From: JAGQPD01 sp020426865
GTDB lineage: Bacteria > Planctomycetota > Planctomycetia > Pirellulales > Pirellulaceae
NCBI GenBank assembly: GCA_041399065.1
Contig: JAWKTN010000002.1
Span: forward strand, 1,054,001 to 1,118,000
Direction of reading: 5' to 3'
Length of the DNA: 64,000 bases
The number at the start of each line of letters is the position of its first letter. Position 1 is the first letter of the stretch. This document shows, in pieces, positions 27,192 through 35,884 of this stretch. Both the position numbers and the translations under genes were made by a program. Below the pieces are notes generated by a model. It ran no database searches and was not told the origin of the DNA. It was given only the letters and a program-made list of their open reading frames with translations.

Positions 27192-27845
27192 CCGTGCACG
27201 CAATGGACGTTGGAGGGCACTGGCCAGCAAAGCCTCCGTGTGCGAGCAGCGACAAGAACGTCCAGCATCGTGCGGCCCGTCACCGTTTCTTACAGAAATC
27301 CGAGCGCATTTTTGTGATTCCCAATCTCACCTTGTAAGATAATTTTGTAAGATCATGACGATGCTGGAAATCGATTGATTCGGAACAAGCTCGTCACTTT
27401 TTCGGAACTTTGCTGACACGAACGTTGAAAGCGTCGACGATCCCGAATCCAACACGGACTTCGACGACATAGACGACATATTCGGCGCTGACGATGAGCC
27501 GAAGGCTGTCTTTTGCATGAGTTACGGAATGGACAACATGAGTGAGGACGATGGATACAGCGGTTCCGCCAGCGTTGGATACTCGGCAAGACGCGATGGG
27601 TATGGAGGATATGGCGAGAACGGAGGATATCGAGGCGGTTATGGAGCCACGTCGCCGGTCACCAGGGCACCTCGCATTGCCGAGTGGCCGACGTTTTGTT
27701 TGACAGGCCATGTGCTCTTCGGCCTAGCGCTCGGATCCGCCGGCTCGAAGTACGCGTCGACACAACACTGTTGACGGCATAACTTGAGTTTCGACGACAA
27801 ACAGTGTGCGGAGCTGCGACGTATTGAATCATCCCAGACGGCATC
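27192..27845. other. Gene-poor stretch with a degenerate open frame
   Basis: A + strand frame open from 27379 to a TGA at 27772 encodes an acidic segment (NTDFDDIDDIFGADDEP) and then a Gly/Tyr-rich one (GYGGYGENGGYRGGYG). The only upstream ATG in phase (27361) is cut off by a TGA after five codons; ATG 27517 would give 85 residues. It may be the remnant of a secreted low-complexity protein. Nothing else is recognisable. Confidence 0.35.
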
Positions 27846-28352
27846 ATGCCAACCTTGTTCATCTTTTCCGGCCTTCCAGGAGCGGGCAAGACCACGCTTG
27901 CTCGAAAACTGGCTCAACGCTTCTCGGCCATCCATTTGCGGATTGACACGATCGAGCAAGGGTTGCGCGACTTGTGTCATGTTCGCGTGGAGGGCGAAGG
28001 TTACCGGCTAGCGTATCGCATCGCCGCCGATAACCTGCAACTGGGTTTGGACGTCATTGCTGATTCCTGCAATCCCATCGAGTTGACCCGCGGTGAATGG
28101 GAGTCAGTGGCCAGGAATAACTCGGCCGAGTTCGTCAATATTGAAGTGGTCTGCTCAGACCGAGACGAGCATCGTCGCCGAGTAGAAACGCGCGCGGCAG
28201 CGGTGCCCGGACTGCAATTACCGACGTGGGACGAGGTGGCGCATCGGCAATACGACGCATGGACGCGACCTAGAATTGCCATCGACACGGCCCATCGAAC
28301 TTCTGACAAGTGTCTCGACGACCTAACGGCACACCTCCGGCGGTCACGGTAA
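27846..28352 (+). CDS. AAA/P-loop small-molecule kinase-like protein
   Basis: 168 residues with a Walker A motif at the start (FIFSGLPGAGKTTLARKLA). IHLRIDTIEQGLRD follows, then DVIADSCNPIELTRGEWESVA and a lid-like CSDRDEHRRRVETRA. This is the AAA_33/zeta-toxin-like group of phosphotransferases that act on small molecules or nucleotides. No antitoxin-like gene adjoins it, so a toxin role is not favoured. Substrate unknown. Confidence 0.82.
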   Translation: MPTLFIFSGLPGAGKTTLARKLAQRFSAIHLRIDTIEQGLRDLCHVRVEGEGYRLAYRIAADNLQLGLDVIADSCNPIELTRGEWESVARNNSAEFVNIEVVCSDRDEHRRRVETRAAAVPGLQLPTWDEVAHRQYDAWTRPRIAIDTAHRTSDKCLDDLTAHLRRSR

Positions 28353-28361
28353 TCAATTAAT

Positions 28362-29195
28362 CTATTTACAGCCATCGCGAGCGGATTCGATTGCAAACTC
28401 AATCAGCCCTTGGCACTTGAAAAAACCTTCCCAGAAATTGTGCCCCTGGCCGGCGACGACCTCGAGTTTGAAAACGTCGGCTGCTTTGCCGCGGGTGTAA
28501 ATATTGGCGAGGGCAGCGGAGTTGGCCTCAAGCGGCACGACTTTATCATCATCGCCATGGATGATGTAAACGGGAATACGGTTTTGTGCCAGCACTTCCG
28601 CCTTTTGGATGGGATTATGGCGGGATAATTGGGCGTCCAGTTCTTGGGCTGACAATTCAAAGGCTGAGGCTGCGCGATCCAAGCCGGGATAGCTGCGCAG
28701 GTCGAATACGGGATAGATCCCGGCGATGCCAGCCACTTTATCGGGATGGGCAATCGCCCAACTGCTGACCCACAAGCCGCCTCGGCTCCGCCCAAGCAGG
28801 CATATTTTCTTGGCGAAACCGCGTCGTTCCGTCAGTTCGTGATACAACGCTGACATCCATTGTTGACCGCGTGGACTTCCGTAAGCTTCGCCGGCGTCGA
28901 TCCCGGCGACGGCGACACCGGCAGCCAGGAATTGCTCGTGCATCCATTTTTCATGCTCATCGGGATAACCTGGCAGCGTTGGCGCATACATGATCCAGGG
29001 CTGAGGCTCGCGTCTAAGCTCCTCGGGCGGCCACAGAACAAACGCCGCGCTCTCCTCCAGGAGAAACGTTTCGCCGGGGAGAATCAGATTCTTTACTGGT
29101 GCGTCGGGCAAATCCTCCGCCGCATCACATTGGTAAGGTTTCAGAGCGACATGGGTTCCTACAACACACAACATAGCAGTGACAATGTACTTCAT
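28362..29195 (-). CDS. Secreted alpha/beta hydrolase (prolyl-oligopeptidase-like esterase)
   Basis: 277 residues with an N-terminal hydrophobic signal (MKYIVTAMLCVVGTHVA). The alpha/beta-hydrolase core has the nucleophile elbow GRSRGG (Ser137), an acid in HGDDDKVVPL (Asp217) and the catalytic His in GQGHNFW (His252). IAGIYPVFDLRSYP lies between. Related proteins are esterases or peptidases of the S9/dienelactone-hydrolase type. Substrate unknown. Convergent with the kinase gene, 9 bp apart. Confidence 0.83.
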   Translation of the reverse strand: MKYIVTAMLCVVGTHVALKPYQCDAAEDLPDAPVKNLILPGETFLLEESAAFVLWPPEELRREPQPWIMYAPTLPGYPDEHEKWMHEQFLAAGVAVAGIDAGEAYGSPRGQQWMSALYHELTERRGFAKKICLLGRSRGGLWVSSWAIAHPDKVAGIAGIYPVFDLRSYPGLDRAASAFELSAQELDAQLSRHNPIQKAEVLAQNRIPVYIIHGDDDKVVPLEANSAALANIYTRGKAADVFKLEVVAGQGHNFWEGFFKCQGLIEFAIESARDGCK

Positions 29196-29612
29196 AAGCG
29201 ATTCCCTTATCGCACTAACTTATCGCACTAAATATTGGCGAGAACGGCTGGGGACAGCCGTGTAACTTTCGTCGCTACTATACCACAGCGAGCCGCCTGA
29301 TATTAGTCGCGTCAATGAGGGCATTTCTCGAAGTAATGGCCGGATCAACATTCGAGTTCCGTAGCGATACTGCCATACGGTTTTCGTCGTTTTTGTACCA
29401 CAACGCGTGGCGCGCCAAGTGGTCTCGCGTGCGTCGGAACAATCGCGCATGTTTTCCTTCCGGCCGACGACTCATTATGCGGCAGCGGTTTGCAAACAGG
29501 AACTGTCGTCGCTTGACGCATGACACGGGCAACTTACAATGACCCAGGTAAACGAGGACTCACGTTATTCGTTGACCGCTTCGAACATCCATTCTCATCA
29601 CAGGGGTGAACT
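29196..29612. other. Intergenic region with a short hairpin
   Basis: No gene supported. ACGGCTG (29244-29250) pairs with CAGCCGT (29255-29261) over a GGGA loop. TATCGCACTAA is duplicated just before it (29207-29231). Remaining sequence shows nothing recognisable. Confidence 0.45.
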
Positions 29613-30257
29613 ATGTGTCGGCTGCGCGTTGCTCGGTTTGTCGGCATTGCAGGTTGCCTCGTCCTTGCGGGTTGGGCCGCACAATCGTCAGCAGGCATTC
29701 GAGTCATGTTCGACTCGGACGAATATGTCGTCAACGGACCTGGCGAAACGATTACGGCGCGCATCAGTCTCGATGCAGATGATAGCACACCGGAACCGGA
29801 CCCGCTCGCAAACGGCCTGTTTAGCTTCGGCACGTTGGTGACCTTTAGTGCAAGTGACGCGATCGTGATGGATTTGAATCACATCACGGTCGATTCAACG
29901 CTCGACAATTTCGGCATCTCGGCCGGAGCGTTTAAGCACTTCGACGGGATTTCGGCGGGAGCCAAGGGAAACGTTCAGCAGCTTCCGATAGCCGTTCCGT
30001 ACGAAGGGACGGAGCTTTTCCAACTGACGCTCGTCAACCAAGCGGCTGGACCGACAACGTATCCGTTGGGTTTGCAACTGTTCCGGACTTTGGGTGCGGC
30101 GGAACAGATTTTTAACGATGGTGCCGGCACAACGCTTGATACACAACTTATTTTCGGCAGCGCTCTGGTGCGTGTCGTACCGGAACCGAGTGCGTTCGGA
30201 CTGATAGCTGCGTCATGGTGGGTGACGACCTTCACCATCTCGCGCCGGCGCGATTAG
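29613..30257 (+). CDS. PEP-CTERM sorting-domain protein
   Basis: 214 residues. An N-terminal signal peptide (FVGIAGCLVLAGWAAQSSAG) and a C-terminal VPEPSAFGLIAASWW, hydrophobic stretch and RRRD form the PEP-CTERM signal recognised by an exosortase for release or anchoring at the surface, usually in exopolysaccharide producers. The middle is beta-rich and acidic (DADDSTPEPDPL) without a named fold. No exosortase gene lies in the window. Confidence 0.85.
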   Translation: MCRLRVARFVGIAGCLVLAGWAAQSSAGIRVMFDSDEYVVNGPGETITARISLDADDSTPEPDPLANGLFSFGTLVTFSASDAIVMDLNHITVDSTLDNFGISAGAFKHFDGISAGAKGNVQQLPIAVPYEGTELFQLTLVNQAAGPTTYPLGLQLFRTLGAAEQIFNDGAGTTLDTQLIFGSALVRVVPEPSAFGLIAASWWVTTFTISRRRD

Positions 30258-30322
30258 CCGAGCAGGCAACTACGAAACAACGGGGCAAACGGCGCGGGCC
30301 GAATCAGTAACTAAAAGCTGCC

Positions 30323-31435
30323 ATGCGAGTCTTACTCTTTGCGTTGGGAACGCGGGGCGATGTAGAGCTCCTCCTAAGCCTCGGACACGTACTTGCCACA
30401 CGCGGTCACCAAGTCCAATTGGCTTCCAGCCCTGCATTCGCCGAGCGGCTCGCCAATAGCCAAATCGATTTTGTCCCGATCGGGACCGGAACGACCGACG
30501 AGTTGCAGGTAGCTCTCCTGGCTCTGGAGAACATTCCCGATCCGTGGGAGCGCACGACACACTTCTTTGAAAACTGGTTGCGACCTCAATTGCGAGCCGC
30601 CTCGCCCACAATCCAGCGGCTGATTGGCTCAACCGATATGTTTGTCAGCAATCTCAAGCTGGTCTATCGCCGGGGTCCGCGAATCGTCCCCACGGTCGCT
30701 ATCACCTACGACCTCCCGCGGCAGACGTCGGACCTGGAAATCTCGGCCCTGACTCACCCGGAAGTATTGCAGATTGTTCCCTTGCCCAGACCGTTGGCGG
30801 ACCCCGAACGACAATGGGGTCGGCAATTCCAATTTACGAACTACTGGCCGTCAACGTTCGTTAGCCAGACCGGGGTGAATCACGACGAAGAGCTCGCTCG
30901 CTTTCTCGACAACCACCACTCCCCCATCGCCGTGATTGCCGGCTCGATGATGCAAAGCACAATCGGCGTTCTCGCCGCATCGATGACGGGGGTTGCACGA
31001 GAACTTCGCCGTGGTCTGATTATCGTCGGCGCGAATTCGCAAGCAGTACACCAGCTGTCGTGTGATGATGTGTTATGTTTGCGACAAGCGGACTTTTCGT
31101 CACTCTTTGCGCAATGCGGCTGTGTCGTGCATCAGGCCAGCTACGGGGCGGCGATGGCAGCCGTGGCAGCTGGCGTCCCCAGCGTCTGTGTGCCACAAAT
31201 CGGCTGTCAATATGCCCTGGCGACTCGGCTGGTGGGCCTGAGGCTATCAGCTGGCATTATCGCGGCGCTCGATCCACCCGCAACGCTTCTCCGCACATTG
31301 CATCGAGCTAAAACGGACGGTTCCATTCACGATTCGCTGAAGAAATTTGAACACGCCTTCCGCGGGCAATCGGGAACAGAAACCGCCGTCGCGTGGATGG
31401 AACATCACTTCGACAATCTACGGCACGCGATATGA
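30323..31435 (+). CDS. GT1-family glycosyltransferase (atypical donor loop)
   Basis: 370 residues, GT-B fold, MGT/UDP-glycosyltransferase-like. MRVLLFALGTRGDVELLLSLG is the classical GT1 opening (G-T-x-G-D), as in sterol and macrolide glucosyltransferases. In the C-terminal half the nucleotide-sugar loop reads CVVHQASYGAAMAAVAAGVPSVCVP; the usual HHGGxGT is degraded (H-Q-A-S-Y-G-A). Donor binding may therefore differ. First gene of the cluster; its TGA overlaps the next ATG (ATGA). Confidence 0.85.
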   Translation: MRVLLFALGTRGDVELLLSLGHVLATRGHQVQLASSPAFAERLANSQIDFVPIGTGTTDELQVALLALENIPDPWERTTHFFENWLRPQLRAASPTIQRLIGSTDMFVSNLKLVYRRGPRIVPTVAITYDLPRQTSDLEISALTHPEVLQIVPLPRPLADPERQWGRQFQFTNYWPSTFVSQTGVNHDEELARFLDNHHSPIAVIAGSMMQSTIGVLAASMTGVARELRRGLIIVGANSQAVHQLSCDDVLCLRQADFSSLFAQCGCVVHQASYGAAMAAVAAGVPSVCVPQIGCQYALATRLVGLRLSAGIIAALDPPATLLRTLHRAKTDGSIHDSLKKFEHAFRGQSGTETAVAWMEHHFDNLRHAI

Positions 31436-32559
31436 CACCTCCCACCATCGTCCGTGCCTGCCGTGCCACGCTCATAGATAGCGATGGCCGCGAATACATC
31501 GACATGTTTTCGGCCAACGGTACGGCCTGGCTCGGGCACAGCGATCCCGCAATCGTGACGGCCATCCAACGTCAGCTGGATGCCGTCTCCATTACCGGCT
31601 CGCTCCCGACGCCCGCTTTCGCGGCCGCTCGCGATGCACTCGCACAATGGATCCCCGATGACTATCAGTTGGCCGGGCTAACATCTAGCGGCATGGAGGC
31701 ATTTGAATTCGCCACACGCATCGCCCGCGTGGCGACGCGCCGCAACCATCTGTTGGGGTTCTCTGGCAACATGCACGGCAAATCAGCGGTCGCGTGTTAC
31801 TTGGGCTGGGATAACAACGATCTACTGGATCTGCCACATTGTCTCCGCTTGCCCTACGTCGCGGAACGGTGCGAAGAAGACATCTTGGCACTCGTCGAAG
31901 AACACCTCGGAGACAACCATGTGGCGGCGATTTGCATCGAACCGATCCAGGCGTCCAACGGCGGCCATCGCCCAAACAATGCGTTCTTCCAACAAATAGC
32001 CAGCCTTGCTGCGGCGCAACGGACCTGCGTGATCTTCGACGAGCTGCTTACGGGGTTTCATCGCACTGGTCCTGCCTTCTTCTTCCAGCACGTCGGTGTG
32101 GCCCCCGACATCCTCCTGTTGGGAAAGGCATTAGGAAATGGGTTCCCTGTGTCGGCCGTAATGGTTCGACGACCGCTTCATGTTTCACCCGCGATGCTGC
32201 CGGGCAGCACCTACGCCGGCAATCCACTGGCCGCAACAGCAGTCGCCGCGACACTGCACCGTATGCACGAGCTCTCTCTGTCAGCGAAACTACCTTGGAT
32301 TGAGCAGCACCTCTGTCAATTGGCAAAACGATTAGCCGCACGGTCCATAACGGTCCGCGGAATGGGAGCCATGTGGTTTGTGGAACTCCCGACCGAGACG
32401 GCCATGAGAAAACTGGCGGAACGGATCTATGCGTCTGGCATAGCAATCGGTTTCTCGCGGCGGTGGCTTCGACTGCTGCCGCCTGTTACGATTGAGCCGG
32501 ATCGCCTGCAATTCGCCTGCGATACGATTTGCCGCTGCATCGAACAACTCTGCGAATGA
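31432..32559 (+). CDS. Class III PLP aminotransferase (glutamate-1-semialdehyde aminomutase-like)
   Basis: 375 residues from the ATG at 31432, which overlaps the glycosyltransferase stop; 13 further codons upstream are in frame but lie inside that gene. YIDMFSANGTAWLGHSDPAI, FAGLTSSGMEAFE-type PLP phosphate contacts (LTSSGMEAFEFATRIAR), IFDELLTGFHRTGP and LLLGKALGNGFPVSA with the Schiff-base Lys232 are all present. It is shorter than the usual ~430 residues. It would aminate a ketone or aldehyde, possibly a sugar or polyol made by the SDRs. Confidence 0.87.
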   Translation: MTPPTIVRACRATLIDSDGREYIDMFSANGTAWLGHSDPAIVTAIQRQLDAVSITGSLPTPAFAAARDALAQWIPDDYQLAGLTSSGMEAFEFATRIARVATRRNHLLGFSGNMHGKSAVACYLGWDNNDLLDLPHCLRLPYVAERCEEDILALVEEHLGDNHVAAICIEPIQASNGGHRPNNAFFQQIASLAAAQRTCVIFDELLTGFHRTGPAFFFQHVGVAPDILLLGKALGNGFPVSAVMVRRPLHVSPAMLPGSTYAGNPLAATAVAATLHRMHELSLSAKLPWIEQHLCQLAKRLAARSITVRGMGAMWFVELPTETAMRKLAERIYASGIAIGFSRRWLRLLPPVTIEPDRLQFACDTICRCIEQLCE

Positions 32560-32563
32560 TCTC

Positions 32564-33730
32564 GTGACTCGCACGCCACACACACCGCCGCATAGCAACG
32601 CTCCTGCAAGGTCATCGCGGTTGCTGTTCATTCTGTCGGCCGATCACGGCGAGCTTTTCAACGCGATGTACTTCATGATGGGCATGCCATTCGCTTCCGC
32701 GCTGGCCATGCCACCACGCACTGCCGCCATTCACGCCGGATCTCTCCCCTACCCCATTCATCCCTACGATACGCTGGATGACCTACTGAAGATTGTCGAC
32801 CAAACTGACCCCGATATCGTGCTGCTCTTTTCCGGATACTTGTACGCTGCAAACCACCTGCTGAATCCAACGGACGTGGGGTCGTTAATGTGTTCACTGC
32901 GGGATCGGTCCCTTCCGGTTGTCACAAGCGACCCGTCGCTCGGAATGCTGCGCAATACCTCGAACCAACAAGTATTCGCATGGCGTGAGCAGTTTGGATG
33001 GCTCGAACCATGGTTGGCTCACCTCCCACATCTCTATCTCGCACCGGATGGAATGGTAGGCACTGGGTCATCACTGTCGTTCTTTAACCCACACTTGGTC
33101 CTGCCGGAACCGGCGCGGAACTCTGTCCTCACCGCCGCCGCTGGCCAACCATGGGCGCAGACGTCGCGCCCTCGATGGTTGTTTATCCTGCAGACGGAAG
33201 ACGATCGCATACAAGCGACGTTGCATGACGATTGGCCCGGAACCCTTGCCGCTCGATTGAACGACGCTACGTCACTGGAAAAGCAAGCCGTACTCATTGC
33301 CCCCCGCCCAACGGCCGAGCAGGTGCTGCCGCGTCTGCAGAATCCGGAGCATGTAACGATACTCGGCCCATGCCGTTACCCGCTGTTCATGCAATGCCTG
33401 CACGATGCCGAAGTCACGTTCTATTGGAACCGCTATTCCGCTTCGATATTGTCGCGCATCCTGAACGGACAACCAACGTTTTCGTTCGATCTCGGACACC
33501 TGGGACGTTCGATGCCGGCAATCGTGGACATCGCGGAACGCCATTTTTACGCGGAATGCAATTGGCCCCTACTATCCGATCGCGTACCGCTGGCACTCGC
33601 CTCCATTGCCGAAATGCTAAGCACGATGCCTACTTCACTGTTTCATCCTGTGATCGACCGGTTGTCACACCAACCAACTCCCGACAGGGTAATTCATGAT
33701 TTGCTCGCCCAATGGAAGGTCGCGTCGTGA
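32564..33730 (+). CDS. Uncharacterised cluster protein, possibly GT-B-like
   Basis: 388 residues from a GTG at 32564, four bases after the aminotransferase stop. Not recognised by motif. It opens with a Rossmann-like strand (LLFILSADHGELFNAMYF). Further on are DPDIVLLFSGYLYAANHLL and LPVVTSDPS. A second alternating half (RWLFILQTEDD, QAVLIAPRPTAEQVLPRL, VTFYWNRYSASILSRILNGQPTFSFDLGHLG) is reminiscent of the C-terminal domain of GT-B enzymes. It contains a dispersed motif copy (32954-32976). Probably cytoplasmic and part of the pathway. Confidence 0.6.
   Translation: MTRTPHTPPHSNAPARSSRLLFILSADHGELFNAMYFMMGMPFASALAMPPRTAAIHAGSLPYPIHPYDTLDDLLKIVDQTDPDIVLLFSGYLYAANHLLNPTDVGSLMCSLRDRSLPVVTSDPSLGMLRNTSNQQVFAWREQFGWLEPWLAHLPHLYLAPDGMVGTGSSLSFFNPHLVLPEPARNSVLTAAAGQPWAQTSRPRWLFILQTEDDRIQATLHDDWPGTLAARLNDATSLEKQAVLIAPRPTAEQVLPRLQNPEHVTILGPCRYPLFMQCLHDAEVTFYWNRYSASILSRILNGQPTFSFDLGHLGRSMPAIVDIAERHFYAECNWPLLSDRVPLALASIAEMLSTMPTSLFHPVIDRLSHQPTPDRVIHDLLAQWKVAS
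32954..32976 (+). repeat. Dispersed AATAC-type motif, copy 4
   Basis: AATACCTCGAACC, AACAA, GTATT, followed by CGC. With the preceding C, 23 bases are identical to the copy at 12437-12459. Confidence 0.75.
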
Positions 33731-34515
33731 ACTCGCACAACACTGCACTTCACCGCTCAGTGTTGATCGCTGGCGCGACGGGCGGCATCGGAAGCGCCTG
33801 CACCAACGCGTTCGCGAATCTTGGTTGGACGGTATTTGCCGGGCATCGACCGGACTCTACCCGTACGACAACAGCAACATCTGTTTTCCAGATTCCGTTG
33901 GACATTACAGACGCTTCGTCGATTGCAGAAGCAGTCACAGCGACGAGTGAGCTGCTATCAGGGCAACCATTAACTGCCTTGTTACACTGTGCGGGGATCG
34001 CCGCTGCGGGGCCGCTCCTGATGACCAGCGCCGATCTCATTCAGTCGCAAATGGCGTGCAATCTCCTAGGGCCAACGGCAGTGACCCAGGCATTTCTGCC
34101 TTACCTCGACCGGCGAGGTGCGGCGGTGGTCTTTTTGGGATCACCGTTGGGGCACCACGTCCGTCCTTATGCGGGTGCATACGCCGCTTCAAAATACGCG
34201 CTGCGCGCCGTTGCCGAAACCCTGCGCATGGAATTGGTACCACTGAGAGTCGCCGTACACTTGATTGAACCTGACAAGGTCGACACACCGATTTGGGATC
34301 GCGTCGTCGAGCAGTTTGATCAAACATGGAACGCCTCACCTGTTTGGTTACGAAATACGTACCCTCATGCACGACAAACCGTGCACGGATGGCGCGATGT
34401 TGTGCGGCAATCTCCCGATGGCACGACGGCACCGCAGGTGGCTCAGTGCATCGTCGATCACATCCTCCACAGTTTGACCGAGTTCGCCACCCACGAAGTC
34501 GGCACAGAAACCTGA
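33727..34515 (+). CDS. SDR-family oxidoreductase (1)
   Basis: 262 residues from GTG 33727, which overlaps the previous TGA (GTGA) and has GAAGG eight bases upstream; an ATG at 33712 in the same frame is an alternative. The NAD(P) motif is VLIAGATGGIGSA. Then come LLHCAGIAAAGPL (NNAG-like), VVFLGSPLG (catalytic Ser) and YAGAYAASKYALR (Tyr-x3-Lys). A classical short-chain dehydrogenase; substrate unknown. Translationally coupled to both neighbours. Confidence 0.88.
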   Translation: MNSHNTALHRSVLIAGATGGIGSACTNAFANLGWTVFAGHRPDSTRTTTATSVFQIPLDITDASSIAEAVTATSELLSGQPLTALLHCAGIAAAGPLLMTSADLIQSQMACNLLGPTAVTQAFLPYLDRRGAAVVFLGSPLGHHVRPYAGAYAASKYALRAVAETLRMELVPLRVAVHLIEPDKVDTPIWDRVVEQFDQTWNASPVWLRNTYPHARQTVHGWRDVVRQSPDGTTAPQVAQCIVDHILHSLTEFATHEVGTET

Positions 34516-35354
34516 TGTTCTCAAGTCGCTCCAACCGACATGTTACAAACAAATTTCGTCATCGCCGAGCGATCGTCGTCGGTGGCGCATCGGGTATTGG
34601 GTGGGCGATCGCGCGTCGGCTCCTAGAGCTGAAGGCACACGTTTGCATCGCCGATATCAATCATGCCCGTAGCCTTGAGTTGATCGGCCAATTGCAGGAC
34701 AAATCGGCGCGGGCAACTGCCGTACAGGTCAACGCAACCGTACGCAGCGAGTTGTCCGCGGCCTTTCGTCTACAAACACAGACGTGGGGCGGGCTGGACT
34801 TCGTTTTCAATTGCGTGGGTCAAGGCTTTGTCGGTGATGTTCGCCGCGCCACGGAAGCCCAATGGCACGCCTGCATCGATAGCAATTTCTGGAGCACGGT
34901 ACATGGGTCGCTGGCGGCGTTGGAGATCATGAGCGACCAGGGTTCCGGAGCCATCGTGAATGTTTCGTCGCTGTCGGGACTTGTTCCGGTCGCAACCACC
35001 ATCCCCTACACGGCGGCCAAACATGGCGTCGTCGGTTTTACCAAGGCCCTTCGCGCGGAGGTCCACGACCTGGGCGTCCGAGTAACACTTGCTTGTCCCG
35101 GCCCGGTCGCAACGGAGTTTCACCAGCGGATTGTGCGGGCTGGAGCGGGTGTCTCGGGACGAAACGTACCCCAGGGCTCGATCTCGGCAAGCGAAGCAGC
35201 AGAACAAATCTTGCTGGGTGTGGCAAAAGGGCGACCGCTATTGGTCTTTCCTCGGAGCTTCCGTTGGCGCCTGCGCTTCGCCACATGGTGGCCGGAGTGG
35301 TGGCAACGGTCGTCGCAACAGGCCGTACAACGGATGCGTCAACAAGACCGCTAG
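34515..35354 (+). CDS. SDR-family oxidoreductase (2)
   Basis: 279 residues starting at ATG 34515, sharing one base with the previous stop (TGATG). Cofactor motif AIVVGGASGIGWAIA, DFVFNCVGQGFVG, the Ser in IVNVSSLSG and IPYTAAKHGVVG (Tyr-x3-Lys), then LACPGPVATEFHQ. The C-terminus is basic and Trp-rich (RWRLRFATWWPEWWQR), which may contact a membrane or lipid substrate. Its TAG overlaps the stop of the convergent hydroxylase gene by four bases. Confidence 0.88.
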   Translation: MFSSRSNRHVTNKFRHRRAIVVGGASGIGWAIARRLLELKAHVCIADINHARSLELIGQLQDKSARATAVQVNATVRSELSAAFRLQTQTWGGLDFVFNCVGQGFVGDVRRATEAQWHACIDSNFWSTVHGSLAALEIMSDQGSGAIVNVSSLSGLVPVATTIPYTAAKHGVVGFTKALRAEVHDLGVRVTLACPGPVATEFHQRIVRAGAGVSGRNVPQGSISASEAAEQILLGVAKGRPLLVFPRSFRWRLRFATWWPEWWQRSSQQAVQRMRQQDR

Positions 35355-35878
35355 TCGCCGCAGTCGACCGACGGCCAAACAAAATCAACCAAAAGGATGA
35401 CTCGCCGCTCGTCCGTGCGATTCCACGCGGCGTGCTCCACTCGGTCGTCGAAAATCATCACGTCGCCGTTGGACCAATTTCGTACGTCGTCGCCAACCCG
35501 AATGGCGCAGTCGCCGGCTGGAACCTTTAAGCCAAGGTGACAACGTAAGAATCGTCCTGCGTACCCAACATGCGGATGGATTGTCGTCCACGGCTCAAGC
35601 ACGGAAAAGCCACCTGCCCCATGTTCCGGAAAACAGCTTTCAATTAGCGCGGCGGTATGGGGACACGCCTCGCATGCCTGGTCGATGCGCTCCCCGTGCG
35701 GGAATTCAAACAGACGAAAAACCTTCCAGGAACGGTCGAACAACTCGGTTTCACACCATTCCTCCAGCAGATGTTGCACTCCCTCGAACTCGCCAAGCAC
35801 GGCACGCCACGTTTGACGTAGCCGAGGGACGAACGAAAACGATTGTGAGTCATAGAACATGTGCGGCGGTTCCTGCAA
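35351..35878 (-). CDS. Aspartyl/asparaginyl beta-hydroxylase-like dioxygenase
   Basis: 175 residues. The core matches the Asp_Arg_Hydrox fold: FSVLEPWTTIHPHVGYAGRFLRCHLGLKVPAG, then CAIRVGDD..WSNGDVMIFDDRVEHAAWNRTDERRVILLVDFVWP. Histidines in HPHVGY/RCHLGL and EHAAWN are likely iron ligands, and Arg in ERRVIL the 2-oxoglutarate contact. Such enzymes hydroxylate Asp/Asn side chains or fatty-acyl chains (LpxO). Here it probably modifies the product of the cluster. Downstream of the NeuD-like gene by 6 bp on the minus strand. Confidence 0.8.
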   Translation of the reverse strand: MQEPPHMFYDSQSFSFVPRLRQTWRAVLGEFEGVQHLLEEWCETELFDRSWKVFRLFEFPHGERIDQACEACPHTAALIESCFPEHGAGGFSVLEPWTTIHPHVGYAGRFLRCHLGLKVPAGDCAIRVGDDVRNWSNGDVMIFDDRVEHAAWNRTDERRVILLVDFVWPSVDCGD

Positions 35879-35884
35879 TATCTT

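Noticed and set aside
27846..28352. Zeta-type toxin of a toxin-antitoxin pair
   Set aside because: No small antitoxin gene adjoins it, and the P-loop kinase family has many metabolic members.
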